Assembly (NCBI GenBank): GCA_964526645.1
Contig: CAZGJN010000006.1
Coordinates: forward strand, 1-64,000
From: JADJNW01 sp964526645
GTDB lineage: Bacteria; Bacteroidota; Bacteroidia; Chitinophagales; Saprospiraceae
Reading direction: 5' to 3'
DNA: 64,000 nucleotides
The notes under the pieces were generated by a model that worked only from the letters and a program-made list of their open reading frames with translations, made no database searches and was not told the DNA's origin. Both the position numbers and the translations under genes were made by a program. Shown here piece after piece: positions 34,646 through 43,916 of the stretch. Each line of letters opens with the position of its first letter. The stretch's first letter is position 1.

Positions 34646-36085
34646 ATGGCTATTTATCGAATATTTTTTGCTGGAATACGCTGGAATACCTTTTCTGCTG
34701 CCTTTAGCCTGGTAGCAGGGATGATGCAGGTCGCTATTTTAGCCCGATTTCTTTCCCCTTCTGATTTTGCCATTGTGGCGCTCATGGGTACAATTGTTAA
34801 TTTATGTATGCAGCTACAAAGTGTTGGTATTAATACTGCTATCATTCAATCATCAAAGGATACCAATGATAATCTTTCTTCTTTATATTGGCTAAATATC
34901 GGATTTGGGATTTTCTTTTTTTTCATTACCGTAATAGTAGAATATGCTATCAGTATTTTTTATGAATTATCTTCATTAGCAGGCATTATATTCCTATATA
35001 GCAGCCTACTAATTGTACAGGCGTTTATTGTGCAATATAAAACCATCTTACAAAAAAAACTCGATTTTCGGACATTATCTATTGCAGAAATAGCAGGGGT
35101 TGTAGCAGGGCTTATTTTTGCAATAGTTGCTGCGATCAATGAGTTTGGTGCACTCGCATTAATAGGAAGCTACATATGCCGTAGCACTATAGAAGGAATG
35201 ATATTGATACTAAGAGGTATTGATCATTTTAAACCTACATTTCATTTTAATAAATCTGAGATTAAGCCTTATGTGCAATTTGGCAATCTGCATATTACGG
35301 AACGCATCATTACTTATTTCTCTTCACAAATAGATTTATTAATTATTGGAAAACTTCTGGGTGTAGACGATTTAGGTATTTATGATCTTTTTAAGAGGGT
35401 GTTAATTCGCCCCTTTCAGTTGATTGGTGATATTTTTGAAAAAACACTATTACCTTTTTTTTCAAAATATCAGGATTATTCGGCGGTGCACAGGGCCTTT
35501 TTTATTAATCTGTTAGGTAATATAAGTGTATTTGTTTTCCCAGCTGTTACATTACTTATTATTTTTTCAAAACCATTCATACACATTTATTTTGGAAGTG
35601 AATTTGTCAACTACAGTGCCATATTCCAACTATTGACATTATTCTGCCTAATACATACCTTTTTAAATCCAATTGATACACTCCTCATCGCAAAGGGTAA
35701 AATTAAGCTTTGGTTATATATGAATATCTTATTCTCTATAATGAGTTTTATTTTTTTATCCATTGGGACTCAATTTGGATTATCGGGAGTGCTCATAGCC
35801 TATCTCATCGCCAATTTCCTTTTCTTTTTAGCGAGTTATCACTTGATAGTATTACCATTGATAAAAAGCGACTGGTTTCAGGTATTAGAAAATGTAGCAT
35901 CTCCATTTTTTCTAACAATAATTGCTATTACACCCACCTTATTGTTAATCATGGGTTGGGATAAGTATAATATATTGATTAGCGTGATAGGAAATATTAT
36001 CTTTGTGTTCTGTTATATTATTTTGACTTTTGTACTAAACGATAAATTTGTTGCGACATTTAAAAAACTTATTTACAGAAAATGA
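34646..36085 (+). CDS. Polysaccharide flippase (Wzx/PST family)
   Basis: A 479-residue inner-membrane protein with about 14 hydrophobic segments, of the polysaccharide transporter family that flips lipid-linked oligosaccharides to the periplasm. Diagnostic segments are FFAGIRWNTFSAAFSLVAGM near the N-terminus, QVAILARFLSPSDFAIVALM, then YFSSQIDLLIIGKLLGVDDL and the KRVLIRPFQLIGDIFEKTLLP region, as in WzxC-like proteins. I chose ATG 34646; the upstream TTG at 34598 would overlap the divergent gene. Its stop overlaps the next start (ATGA), so translation is probably coupled. Confidence 0.9.
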   Translation: MAIYRIFFAGIRWNTFSAAFSLVAGMMQVAILARFLSPSDFAIVALMGTIVNLCMQLQSVGINTAIIQSSKDTNDNLSSLYWLNIGFGIFFFFITVIVEYAISIFYELSSLAGIIFLYSSLLIVQAFIVQYKTILQKKLDFRTLSIAEIAGVVAGLIFAIVAAINEFGALALIGSYICRSTIEGMILILRGIDHFKPTFHFNKSEIKPYVQFGNLHITERIITYFSSQIDLLIIGKLLGVDDLGIYDLFKRVLIRPFQLIGDIFEKTLLPFFSKYQDYSAVHRAFFINLLGNISVFVFPAVTLLIIFSKPFIHIYFGSEFVNYSAIFQLLTLFCLIHTFLNPIDTLLIAKGKIKLWLYMNILFSIMSFIFLSIGTQFGLSGVLIAYLIANFLFFLASYHLIVLPLIKSDWFQVLENVASPFFLTIIAITPTLLLIMGWDKYNILISVIGNIIFVFCYIILTFVLNDKFVATFKKLIYRK

Positions 36086-37800
36086 TACTTGTTTTATTCA
36101 ATTGGCTTTTTATATTCATTTTTCTTTTAACAACTGGTTTTGTTTTTTTTAAGCTATTACTCCTGATATTAGATTTTCGAGAATCGTATTTATCGTTCAA
36201 TGCTGTGATATTAGGAGGGTTTGTTGTTATTACAACGGCATGTAATTTTTTTTCCTTATTTGTTCCAATAGATTATAAAGTTAATATCATTTTAGGTTTG
36301 GTAATATGTGTTTTTTTTATTTTTCTGAAAAAAGAATTTATAAAAAACATTATTCGCTGGGTACAAGAAATAACAACCTTGCATTTGTTTACAAAATTTG
36401 CTTTTTTTCTTATATTCATGATAGCTCTTATTAAAACAATTAGCCCCTCTGAAAACGCAGATGAAGCAGGATATCATATTCCATTAATCCGCTGGATTGA
36501 AACCTACTCTGTCGTGCCTGGTATTGCCAATATTGAGGATAGAATGGGATTCAATCCTGGAATATATATGACTAATGCCTTTTTTAGTATGAGATGGCTA
36601 TTTCCCGAAGGATTGTATGACTTGAATAGCTTTCTTTTTTTGATATTTGGTGCTTTCTTTTTGTCTGGTTTCGACCGATTTATTAAGAAAGATTTCTCAC
36701 ATATTTATTCTGAAATAACGCAAATAGTTAGTTTGGTTTTTCTATTTCGGGCTTATCTAACCTCTGTAGATGCTGATTTTATTTATATATATGGTATAAT
36801 ATACCTTTTAACGCTGATTTTGCAAAAAGTTGAAAAGGGTAAGCTTTTTGAACCAGACATTCATGTTATTATGATCTTTTTGTTTTTTTCATTTATCATA
36901 ACCAATAAATTTTCCGTAGGGCTATTAACACCTATTATCTTATGGATTTTATGGAAAATTAATTTTAAGCAATATTTTAAGTTTGTACTTACCATATTAA
37001 CGCTATGTATCCTTGTACTATCTTCGTGGATATTACGCAATTACTTTATATCAGGCTATATTATTTATCCATTATATTTTATTGATTTATTTGATGTAGA
37101 TTGGAAAGTCCCGATAGAACTAACAAAAGGGCAATATTTTTATGTGAGTGAGTATGCCAAAATAGAGGAAACTCGGCCTTTTAACCAGTATGTGGTACGC
37201 GAAGTACCCTTTAATGTATGGATCCCGGGGTGGTTTTCAAGAGTTGGAAGACAGCTAATTGGTAAAATAATTATACTGGGGATACCGATCAGTTTTATTT
37301 TGTTTTTTTATCTGATAATAACAAAAAATAAAACATGGATCGGGGCGCATAGACAATATATAACCTTAATGTTTTTCTTAATAATTGCTACATTGATTTG
37401 GATACTGAGAATACCAGCTATAAGATTTGCTTGGGGATGGCTGATCGTATTATTCGTCTTAGCAGGTAGTATGAGTTTTCAAAAGATTTTACTATCTAAA
37501 ATAAATACTATCCGTGTGATTTTAATAACACTTTTATTTGCTTCATTGATCAGAAGTGGCATAGCTTCGTTTATTAACTATCCTTCATTTTTGTCAAATT
37601 GGCTTTATCCTTCACCTATCACGAAGGGTGAGATTTTAAAGGTTGTAAAATGGGGGGATGAAAAAATTTATATCGCGACTAATAATTTCTGTGGACACAT
37701 AAAGCCACCATGCTTACCGGCAAAGCACCATCCAAATTTGGTATTGCGGGGCAATACGTTACAAAGTGGATTTAAAATAATATCGAGCGATGAAAAGTAG
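36082..37800 (+). CDS. Large multi-pass membrane protein, LIC_10190/GT-C-like
   Basis: A 572-residue protein with at least eleven hydrophobic segments and one larger extracytoplasmic loop after the early helices. The stretch ENADEAGYHIPLIRWIETY followed by GIANIEDRMGFNPG, behind the third or fourth helix, resembles LIC_10190-like membrane proteins and GT-C glycosyltransferases, where an acidic pair after TM1 binds the lipid-linked donor. It may be a lipid-linked sugar transferase or polymerase, which I cannot decide. It overlaps the flippase stop by four bases and the next gene by 11 bases, so three genes form a tight unit. Confidence 0.7.
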   Translation: MILVLFNWLFIFIFLLTTGFVFFKLLLLILDFRESYLSFNAVILGGFVVITTACNFFSLFVPIDYKVNIILGLVICVFFIFLKKEFIKNIIRWVQEITTLHLFTKFAFFLIFMIALIKTISPSENADEAGYHIPLIRWIETYSVVPGIANIEDRMGFNPGIYMTNAFFSMRWLFPEGLYDLNSFLFLIFGAFFLSGFDRFIKKDFSHIYSEITQIVSLVFLFRAYLTSVDADFIYIYGIIYLLTLILQKVEKGKLFEPDIHVIMIFLFFSFIITNKFSVGLLTPIILWILWKINFKQYFKFVLTILTLCILVLSSWILRNYFISGYIIYPLYFIDLFDVDWKVPIELTKGQYFYVSEYAKIEETRPFNQYVVREVPFNVWIPGWFSRVGRQLIGKIIILGIPISFILFFYLIITKNKTWIGAHRQYITLMFFLIIATLIWILRIPAIRFAWGWLIVLFVLAGSMSFQKILLSKINTIRVILITLLFASLIRSGIASFINYPSFLSNWLYPSPITKGEILKVVKWGDEKIYIATNNFCGHIKPPCLPAKHHPNLVLRGNTLQSGFKIISSDEK

Positions 37801-38809
37801 TATAAAATATAAGCTATTTTTTATGATTGCTGTATTTTTTATGGCGGCCTTTCCTATTTATAGGAATGTAAAATATGGCGGTGCTTTATCACAATACAGT
37901 AGGCAGAAAGACTTTTTGAGAGGGGAAATGGAATTTTATAACCCCTGGCAATATAGGGTGTTATCACCGCTGATAAATTATGCACTTTATCAAGTTTACA
38001 CGAATACCTTTGATAGAATCATAAAAATTGCCCACTTTTTCCCAGATAAAAATCCCGAAATGGTTCGATATTTTGTTGTTTTTGCGGGGTTTAGATTTTT
38101 ATTACATCTCTTTCTTTTTTATCTGTGCATCCTTTTTTGGAGTAATTTTATAAAGAATAAGTGGCTCATCTACTTTGGAGTATCATTATTAGCATTATCT
38201 ATGGGGAATGCAGTATATGATAGTGACTTTTCCTTTAATAATTACATTGACGCGATTTTATATACCCTAACTGGAATGCTAATTATTGAATCAGAGCGGT
38301 ATTTTTACCTAATCCTTATTTGTATTATAGGTGCACTTAATAGAGAAACATCTTTATTAATACCTTTTATATTTTGGATAGCGCACGCTTTTGAAAATAA
38401 CTTTCATCTTCCTGATTCGAAAATAACTTTCACGGTAATTCTTTCTATCTTCATTTTTACGGCCATTTTTATAGGAATTAGAGCTTATTATGGTTATCGT
38501 CCACCGGAATTTTATCAGGCGCGGATGGGCTGGGACATGCTCAAATTAAACCTATTCAGCAGTAAAAGTATTCTATCATATTTTGAAGTCTTTGGTACAG
38601 TGAGTATCTTGCCTTTATGGTGTATCTACCATTTTCAAAAAAGCAGCAGGCTGTTAAAAATATTATTCATTAGTTTAGTACCTGCTTGGTTTATTACACA
38701 TTATGTTTTAGTAGTAGCTTGGGAATCCAGGCTTTTTATTGTTCCTACAGTATTGGTTTTTATTCCGATGACCCTTGAGCAGATAGAAAAATCTTATATC
38801 AAACCCTGA
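37790..38809 (+). CDS. Multi-pass membrane protein of the polysaccharide cassette
   Basis: A 339-residue protein with eight to nine hydrophobic segments. The opening loop (YNPWQYRVLSPLINYALYQ) and the motif GALNRETSLLIPFIFW are typical of integral membrane proteins annotated as hypothetical or DUF2029-like in polysaccharide clusters, possibly GT-C transferases or polymerases. No catalytic residue can be assigned. It starts 11 bases inside the previous gene. The base composition is strongly A/T-rich. It is the last gene of the plus arm of the cassette. Confidence 0.7.
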   Translation: MKSSIKYKLFFMIAVFFMAAFPIYRNVKYGGALSQYSRQKDFLRGEMEFYNPWQYRVLSPLINYALYQVYTNTFDRIIKIAHFFPDKNPEMVRYFVVFAGFRFLLHLFLFYLCILFWSNFIKNKWLIYFGVSLLALSMGNAVYDSDFSFNNYIDAILYTLTGMLIIESERYFYLILICIIGALNRETSLLIPFIFWIAHAFENNFHLPDSKITFTVILSIFIFTAIFIGIRAYYGYRPPEFYQARMGWDMLKLNLFSSKSILSYFEVFGTVSILPLWCIYHFQKSSRLLKILFISLVPAWFITHYVLVVAWESRLFIVPTVLVFIPMTLEQIEKSYIKP

Positions 38810-38944
38810 GTTTAGCTCTAATTAGTCGAGCAGTTTTATAGCGGATAGTCAATAGTCTTAAAATAATTAAAAATTAGTGAATTGCTAAATTTTAGTAAAA
38901 TTTGAATTATGCTCGTTATTCATTTATTCTAAGATAGAAAAAAC

Positions 38945-39009
38945 GGTAGCGGTTCAAATCAGTTGTTTCGCTTTTCAGATTTCGTAAGTCTGAAAGATTT
39001 ACGGAATCG
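38945..39009 (-). repeat. Dispersed palindromic repeat, copy A (extended)
   Basis: The core is a near-perfect 14-pair inverted repeat: GATTTCGTAAGTCT (38977-38990), a GAA loop, and AGATTTACGGAATC. Together with its flank on the left (minus-strand order: core, then CTGAAAAGCGAAACAACTG...) about 53 of 65 bases match copy C at 56528-56592. It lies between two converging genes. Confidence 0.75.
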
Positions 39010-39040
39010 TATTCACTGTTTTGATCCATTGCCCAGAAGC

Positions 39041-41284
39041 TTACCGTTCTGCCGGTTCGATTCGGAAGTCCAGATTGGAAAAACCTGAAATGTCAAAGTG
39101 CTCGATTTCAATTTTGTGCGCGCCGCCCAGATTCACTTCCACCTCATCCACGGCGGGTTCGTGCATATCCCAGTGGTCTATGACCAACTTGCCGTCCAGC
39201 CAGAGTCTTACGCCGTCATCGCTGGTGAGTATTATTTTATACTTGCCATTTCTGATATCGAACTTAGATTCTGCAAAAGTAGCAAAACCATCGGCAGGGA
39301 TGCCTTCGCCCGGAGTGCCCCACCACACATAAGCCAGTTGCTGTGCTTGTTCTTCTTTCAGGGGTTTTTCAAACTTAAGCCTCGCAAAGGCATCATAATT
39401 TTTTAGAGGATCAGAATTTTCATCATATTGATACCACTGCACTTTCCAATTCAGCGGCTTTTCGTATCTGACAAAATCAAATACCAGCGGGGTGCCTGCT
39501 GTGAGGGTATCCCCCAAGGCTGTAAAAAGCTCACTACCAGTGTATTCCAGTTGGAGGTTGATAAGCTCCACGCTATCTCTGCGTTCAGCGGTGAACGTAT
39601 CACCTATCAGACCTTTTCGTTTGCTCAAATTCCGCAAGCCAATTACACTGCGCAGTTGCCACTCGCCGTAGGGACCTTTTAGAGAAAAATGATACAGATT
39701 GTCTTTGATTTCTTTCAAGATAATAACTGGATATTCAAAATTGTAAGGACCCCAATTGGTGAGGTGTATGTTTTCTCTACTGGAAGAGTTGGGGCGCGGC
39801 ACTTTTTTGCCATCCGCAAGTGGCTTTGGTGCCAGGTTTTTGAGCGATTCATTTTTCAGTGGCAGTAGGAAGCTACTTTTGTCTAAAGGTGCCAATTGGC
39901 GGTTGAATTTTTTGAGGGTATCGGCATCGCCCCAGCTTTCGCTTTCGTGGATGTCATTTTTCACCAAAAAAAACTGCTCGTTGGGGCTGTCGGCCACTAA
40001 TAATTTTTTGAAGCCAGCGAATTTATTATTATCGTTGATCGCTACCCGTGTGGTGCCGGCAATTTTTAGTGGGATAGAATCATTCATAAAAATATTGGTG
40101 CGGATATCGTAGCCTCGGCTTTGCACATCGCGCTTTTGGGCGTAGCCCCAGTCTTGGGGCTGGCTGGTGCGCTCCCAAAGCTGGATTCCGAAACCATTAT
40201 TGCTAAAGTAGTTGTATTCAATGGCATTATCCTGCCCATGTTCGATAGCGACTCCAAACTTGTTGTTGGAAATCGTATTACCTGCGATGAGTGTTTTATA
40301 ACTATAGCCGCCCCAAATACCATAAGTACAGCCGTTGAGCTGATTATTGATAATTTTATTGCTGCTGAAGGTCACTTCAATGCCATTGGTCGGGGCGTAC
40401 GAAAAATCATTTCCATAAATCAGGTTATTATTGCAACCGCCTTCCCCTGTATCCATGGTGCTTTGCCCAGCCCAGAGGAATAAGCCATCGCCAGAGTGGG
40501 TGGCAGAGTTATAGGCAATGGTATTGTCATTGCTTTGTTCGTAGAGCAAAATGGCTGCCGAGTCTTGCCCACGGCTGTAAAAGCCATGGCTATAGCCCCG
40601 CACGTTGAAATCCAACCGATTGTGCATAATACGATTGTTTTTGGCGCGGTACAGCCCGATTCCGATACCGGAATTATAACTGATGTTGTTGTTATAAAAA
40701 GTACCGTTATTGCAATTAGTGAGCAGTATGCCATTTTGCCCACTGCTGATACGTACATCGCGCACCACTGCCTGATGGCAATTTTTCAGATATATCGCAG
40801 CGCCGTAGCGGAGCCATTCGTCCTTTTCATTTTGGTGGTAACTCATCCAGTCGGCAAAATTCTCGCGCTCGCGGGTGCTATACAGCTTCTGGCGGTAGTT
40901 GTAGCTAAAGTCCGCATCGAAAATTTTTAGGCTATCAACACCCTCTGCCATCAATGCTACTTTAAAGCCGCGAGCATTCAGGTTTTTAATAGTGACATTT
41001 TTGCTATTTTTAATCAAAATGCCCAAGCCTTCAAATTCATTTGGGAAATTTTTATCGCCTGAGCCCCATAGCGTCGCGCCGCTGAAATCTATGGTGATGT
41101 TATCGCCCTGGATCGTAAGCACTGGTGCTTTTAGACTATCAGAATTGATTTTATATACATTCGCTTTTATACTACAAGATTCCTTGATAACCAGCCCTTT
41201 AGTCAGTTCTATCATTTTTTGGCTGTAGCTAAATGGAAGTAAAGCCAATGAAAAAATGGTCGTGAAAAAAAATCTTCTTTGCAT
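39041..41284 (-). CDS. Secreted right-handed beta-helix protein with C-terminal PA14 domain
   Basis: A 747-residue exported protein. A signal peptide (MQRRFFFTTIFSLALLPFSYSQ) is followed by a parallel beta-helix of NosD/pectate-lyase type (about 40-410), with repeats such as GILLTNCNNGTFYNNNISYN and YGIWGGYSYKTLIAGNTISNN. A beta-rich middle follows, and the C-terminal ~130 residues have PA14-like features (WGTPGEGIPADGFATF, YKIILTSDDGVRLWLDGKLV, HWDMHEPAVDEVEV), a carbohydrate-binding fold. It may bind or cleave a polysaccharide. No T9SS sorting domain is evident. A TATCTTTG -7 element lies 22-29 bases before the start. Confidence 0.88.
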   Translation of the reverse strand: MQRRFFFTTIFSLALLPFSYSQKMIELTKGLVIKESCSIKANVYKINSDSLKAPVLTIQGDNITIDFSGATLWGSGDKNFPNEFEGLGILIKNSKNVTIKNLNARGFKVALMAEGVDSLKIFDADFSYNYRQKLYSTRERENFADWMSYHQNEKDEWLRYGAAIYLKNCHQAVVRDVRISSGQNGILLTNCNNGTFYNNNISYNSGIGIGLYRAKNNRIMHNRLDFNVRGYSHGFYSRGQDSAAILLYEQSNDNTIAYNSATHSGDGLFLWAGQSTMDTGEGGCNNNLIYGNDFSYAPTNGIEVTFSSNKIINNQLNGCTYGIWGGYSYKTLIAGNTISNNKFGVAIEHGQDNAIEYNYFSNNGFGIQLWERTSQPQDWGYAQKRDVQSRGYDIRTNIFMNDSIPLKIAGTTRVAINDNNKFAGFKKLLVADSPNEQFFLVKNDIHESESWGDADTLKKFNRQLAPLDKSSFLLPLKNESLKNLAPKPLADGKKVPRPNSSSRENIHLTNWGPYNFEYPVIILKEIKDNLYHFSLKGPYGEWQLRSVIGLRNLSKRKGLIGDTFTAERRDSVELINLQLEYTGSELFTALGDTLTAGTPLVFDFVRYEKPLNWKVQWYQYDENSDPLKNYDAFARLKFEKPLKEEQAQQLAYVWWGTPGEGIPADGFATFAESKFDIRNGKYKIILTSDDGVRLWLDGKLVIDHWDMHEPAVDEVEVNLGGAHKIEIEHFDISGFSNLDFRIEPAER

Positions 41285-41305
41285 ACCCTAACTTTATTTT
41301 GCAGG

Positions 41306-41313
41306 CAAAGATA
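41306..41313 (-). promoter_or_regulatory. Putative -7 element of the beta-helix gene
   Basis: Minus-strand TATCTTTG fits TAnnTTTG exactly, predicting transcription start about 18 bases before the ATG. No convincing -33 TTTG was found. Confidence 0.5.
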
Positions 41314-41364
41314 GTTCAGCTTTTGCGGAATCGGAAGTTAAAATTGCTTCAGTGAAACCAGGAA

Positions 41365-41841
41365 TCAAGTAACTATCGCAATTAGCCAGTTAAATAATTT
41401 CCAAACCAAAAAGACCATCAGAAAAAAAGCAAGCCCTAAGGTTAAGAACAGCACCAGAATTACCCATAGGGCACTGCCGCGGTGTTTGCCTTCAGCGTAG
41501 TGCTGTTGCAGGAGGCGCACGTTGCGCATGTTGGCTTTGTAGCGCAGGTCAAAAATATCACCGAGCAAAGGAATGACCCCCACTGCTGCGTCCAGCAGGA
41601 TATTGGCTACCATTTTGACCGCCAGCATACCGCTACCGCCATACCGAGCCATGATCAAAACCAAAAACGCTGAAATAAGGAAGCTCGCCATATCTCCCAT
41701 GTAAGGCACCAGCCCAATGATAAAATCTATGCCGAACCGAATATTGGTAAATGGAATGCGAAAGCGATTGTCGAGTAGCTCGGCGATTTTATTCAGCCAA
41801 AATAGGGGCATTTTGTGTGTGGCGGTCGTTTCTGCCTGCAT
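41365..41841 (-). CDS. DUF4112 membrane protein
   Basis: A 158-residue inner-membrane protein matching the DUF4112 pattern: RIPFTNIRFGIDFIIGLVP, then PYMGDMASFLISAFLVLIMAR, and GVIPLLGDIFDLRYKANMRN, with a C-terminal hydrophobic pair. The GD-F repeats suggest internal duplication of a two-helix unit. Function is unknown. It follows the phosphoesterase gene by 30 bases on the same strand and may share its transcript. Confidence 0.88.
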   Translation of the reverse strand: MQAETTATHKMPLFWLNKIAELLDNRFRIPFTNIRFGIDFIIGLVPYMGDMASFLISAFLVLIMARYGGSGMLAVKMVANILLDAAVGVIPLLGDIFDLRYKANMRNVRLLQQHYAEGKHRGSALWVILVLFLTLGLAFFLMVFLVWKLFNWLIAIVT

Positions 41842-41871
41842 GTGGTGATGATTGCAACAGGTAATAAAAAA

Positions 41872-42612
41872 TCAAGTCGGTAAATATTTTACGCTATGTT
41901 GTATTTTCTTGTTTTTTACAATAATCTCGCGCAATCCGATTCGGTGATGGTCAATCCTGAATGTCTCTGCAACTGGATCAATCTGAAAAAAGCAAGAAGG
42001 TGTGATGTGAACCGCTACATTTTTTGCTGTAACGGTTTTTTCAACGTGGTAATGCCCGCAAAAAGCGCGAATTTGCCAGGAAAAACTAAAGAAAATATCC
42101 TGCAAAGCTTTTTGGCTTTCTGGTTTCAGGGCATGCCTTTTGTCCATGTAGGGCACCTGGGCAATCAGCGGCGGATGGTGCAAAAAAAGTAGTACATCCT
42201 GCTGAATCCCTTCAAGCTGTTGCTGAAGCCAAGCCAACTGCTGGTCGGAGAGTTTACCTACGGTGGTATCCAAAAACAAAGCAGGCGATTCACCAAAATT
42301 TCTCGCAAAATAAAGCTCCCCCTGGTGCAAATCGGATAAAGTGCCAAATACTTTTGCCAGTTGTGCCGGATCGTCGTGATTGCCAGCAATAACATCAAAA
42401 GGCACTGCCAGCTGGTCGAGCAGGTATTTGATCCAAAAATAAATATCCGTATTGCCACTGCGAAAGCAGAGGTCGCCCGTCAGTACGATCCGATCCGGGT
42501 GTAATGTTTTAGCAAAATCAATGATTTTCAAAAAGTTGCTTCGCACATCTACGCCGTAGGTTTCTTCGCCTTCTTCACCAATGTGCAAATCTGTAAGCTG
42601 TAGAATTCTCAT
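41872..42612 (-). CDS. Metallophosphoesterase (CpdA-like calcineurin fold)
   Basis: A 246-residue cytoplasmic dimetal phosphoesterase. The five motifs are present in order: TDLHIG (D-x-H), LTGDLCFR (GD), AGNHDDP (GNHD), FLHHPP and CGHYHVEK (GHxH). The overall pattern resembles 3',5'-cyclic-nucleotide phosphodiesterases such as CpdA, but the substrate cannot be fixed from sequence. It lies upstream of the DUF4112 gene (30-base gap). Confidence 0.9.
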   Translation of the reverse strand: MRILQLTDLHIGEEGEETYGVDVRSNFLKIIDFAKTLHPDRIVLTGDLCFRSGNTDIYFWIKYLLDQLAVPFDVIAGNHDDPAQLAKVFGTLSDLHQGELYFARNFGESPALFLDTTVGKLSDQQLAWLQQQLEGIQQDVLLFLHHPPLIAQVPYMDKRHALKPESQKALQDIFFSFSWQIRAFCGHYHVEKTVTAKNVAVHITPSCFFQIDPVAETFRIDHHRIGLREIIVKNKKIQHSVKYLPT

Positions 42613-42710
42613 TTTAACAAGGTATGAAATCTGAAGTTTGAAATGCGAAAATAAGCAGTATCGCCATTCGAATTTCAGTTCCCAATTGTGTGTTTTCCAC
42701 CTTTCAAACT

Positions 42711-43601
42711 TTATTCTCCCGGCTTTTTTCCGGAACTCCTGATGCTGACCAAGCGCTTGAGCAAATCAAACCAAAACGGTGCGCCCAGCGAAATTGCCAG
42801 TGCCGTCACGATCCAACCCAACACCTTGATCAGCCAGTCGTAGGCACTGTAATCTACAAAATCGGCATTGTACCAGCCCAAGCCAAGTGGCGCTTTTACA
42901 GCGGTGATGTGGTTATCCATCAAATTTTGCAATTCCTGGTAAGATTGGTTGAATTCGGGACTCACCAGGCGCAGGGTATCGCCTGGGTTTTGTTCTACAA
43001 AGGTTTCGGCCATGTCTGCAATTTGGGCGGCAAGTTCGGGGTTTTGCCACAGGCGGGCAAAGATGGAGATACTATCCGCATTGAAGGTAACGGCTATCGC
43101 CAGTCCCACACCGATCAGGATTCTTTGGGTAGAGCGTTTGTACCAGCCCGTAGCGCGATCCATCACATCGTTGTACCAGGTATCTATTTTTAGCTTAAAA
43201 TTATCAAGCCGATTATCCGCATCGCGGAGCAGTTGCTTGAGTACATTCTTGAGATCCATGTCGGGAAGCTCTTCGATTTTTGATTCCAATTTTTCCAAGC
43301 CTTCTCCCTTCAGAATTACATCAAACAAAATAGACTGAAAGGACTCTGGGCTCAGGTAGGATGGTGAAATCCGCTTGGAGCCGTACCGGGCAGATAACTG
43401 CCGGTAGAGGGCATTTTCTTTAAAAGAAGCGAGGAGTTTTTCGTCTATGTCACTCGAAGCCAGGAGGTTGCGCAGCGCTGCTTCTAAATTTTTTCCGCGC
43501 AGCGAAAACGCAGAGGCGATCAGTTCCATGATGGTAGTAGCCAGCAAACTCAATAAGAGGAGTACGAATACAATGCCGATAACAACTAAAAGGATATTCA
43601 T
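42711..43601 (-). CDS. Conserved membrane protein of unknown function
   Basis: A 296-residue protein with three hydrophobic segments: an N-terminal anchor (MNILLVVIGIVFVLLLLSLLATTIM), one near residue 165 (RILIGVGLAIAVTF) and one near the C-terminus (VLGWIVTALAISLGAPFWFDLL). A helical, charged region (about 45-150) probably faces the cytoplasm. The GAPFWFDLL end with IRSSGKKP is familiar from uncharacterised conserved proteins. I chose ATG 43601; the upstream extension to 43787 contains a dispersed repeat and is not protein-like. The function is unknown. Confidence 0.75.
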   Translation of the reverse strand: MNILLVVIGIVFVLLLLSLLATTIMELIASAFSLRGKNLEAALRNLLASSDIDEKLLASFKENALYRQLSARYGSKRISPSYLSPESFQSILFDVILKGEGLEKLESKIEELPDMDLKNVLKQLLRDADNRLDNFKLKIDTWYNDVMDRATGWYKRSTQRILIGVGLAIAVTFNADSISIFARLWQNPELAAQIADMAETFVEQNPGDTLRLVSPEFNQSYQELQNLMDNHITAVKAPLGLGWYNADFVDYSAYDWLIKVLGWIVTALAISLGAPFWFDLLKRLVSIRSSGKKPGE

Positions 43602-43643
43602 AAGTTGATGTTCGATTGATTTTTTAAAAATTTTATCTCGCCC

Positions 43644-43675
43644 AGCTTTCACAAATCTCAAAGCTTTACGAAAGC
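43644..43675. repeat. Dispersed palindromic repeat, copy D (diverged core)
   Basis: AGCTTTCACAAATCT-CAA-AGCTTTACGAAAGCT is an imperfect inverted repeat with the layout of copies A-C (15-base arms, three-base loop). The arms begin AGCTTT rather than AGATTT. It is the most diverged of the four. Confidence 0.5.
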
Positions 43676-43758
43676 TCACTCGCCGATTTCCGAATCTTTG
43701 GATGTCGCTCTTTTTGTGCAGCAAAATAGTGAAAAAAGATAGGATTGCAAAATGAATA

Positions 43759-43800
43759 AAAAAGCCACCTGATGACTTCAACATCACCAGATAGCTTTTT
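43759..43800 (-). terminator. Terminator for the PA-domain T9SS cargo gene
   Basis: AAAAAGC (43759-43765) pairs with GCTTTTT (43794-43800), with an inner TGATG/CATCA stem. In the minus direction it is followed by further T-rich sequence. It lies about 115 bases after the cargo stop. The symmetric A/T arms could work in both directions. Confidence 0.65.
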
Positions 43801-43916
43801 AGATTTTAAAAATAAGTAATTGTTCTAATCTAAATAGTGCCTATTTTTACTGCAACCAATGAGCTAAAAAATCAGCGCATCAGCATATCAAAGAATCGGC
43901 ACATTGTGACTTAGGA

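Larger units (their letters stand above)
43602..43916. other. Intergenic region with a repeat and a terminator
   Basis: About 315 bases between the membrane-protein start and the PA-domain cargo stop. It holds repeat copy D and a terminator, both listed; no gene was seen. Confidence 0.6.

Noticed and set aside
42614..43787. Extended N-terminus of the membrane protein up to 43787
   Set aside because: The extension runs through palindromic repeat copy D and is not hydrophobic in a useful way; ATG 43601 gives a clean membrane anchor.
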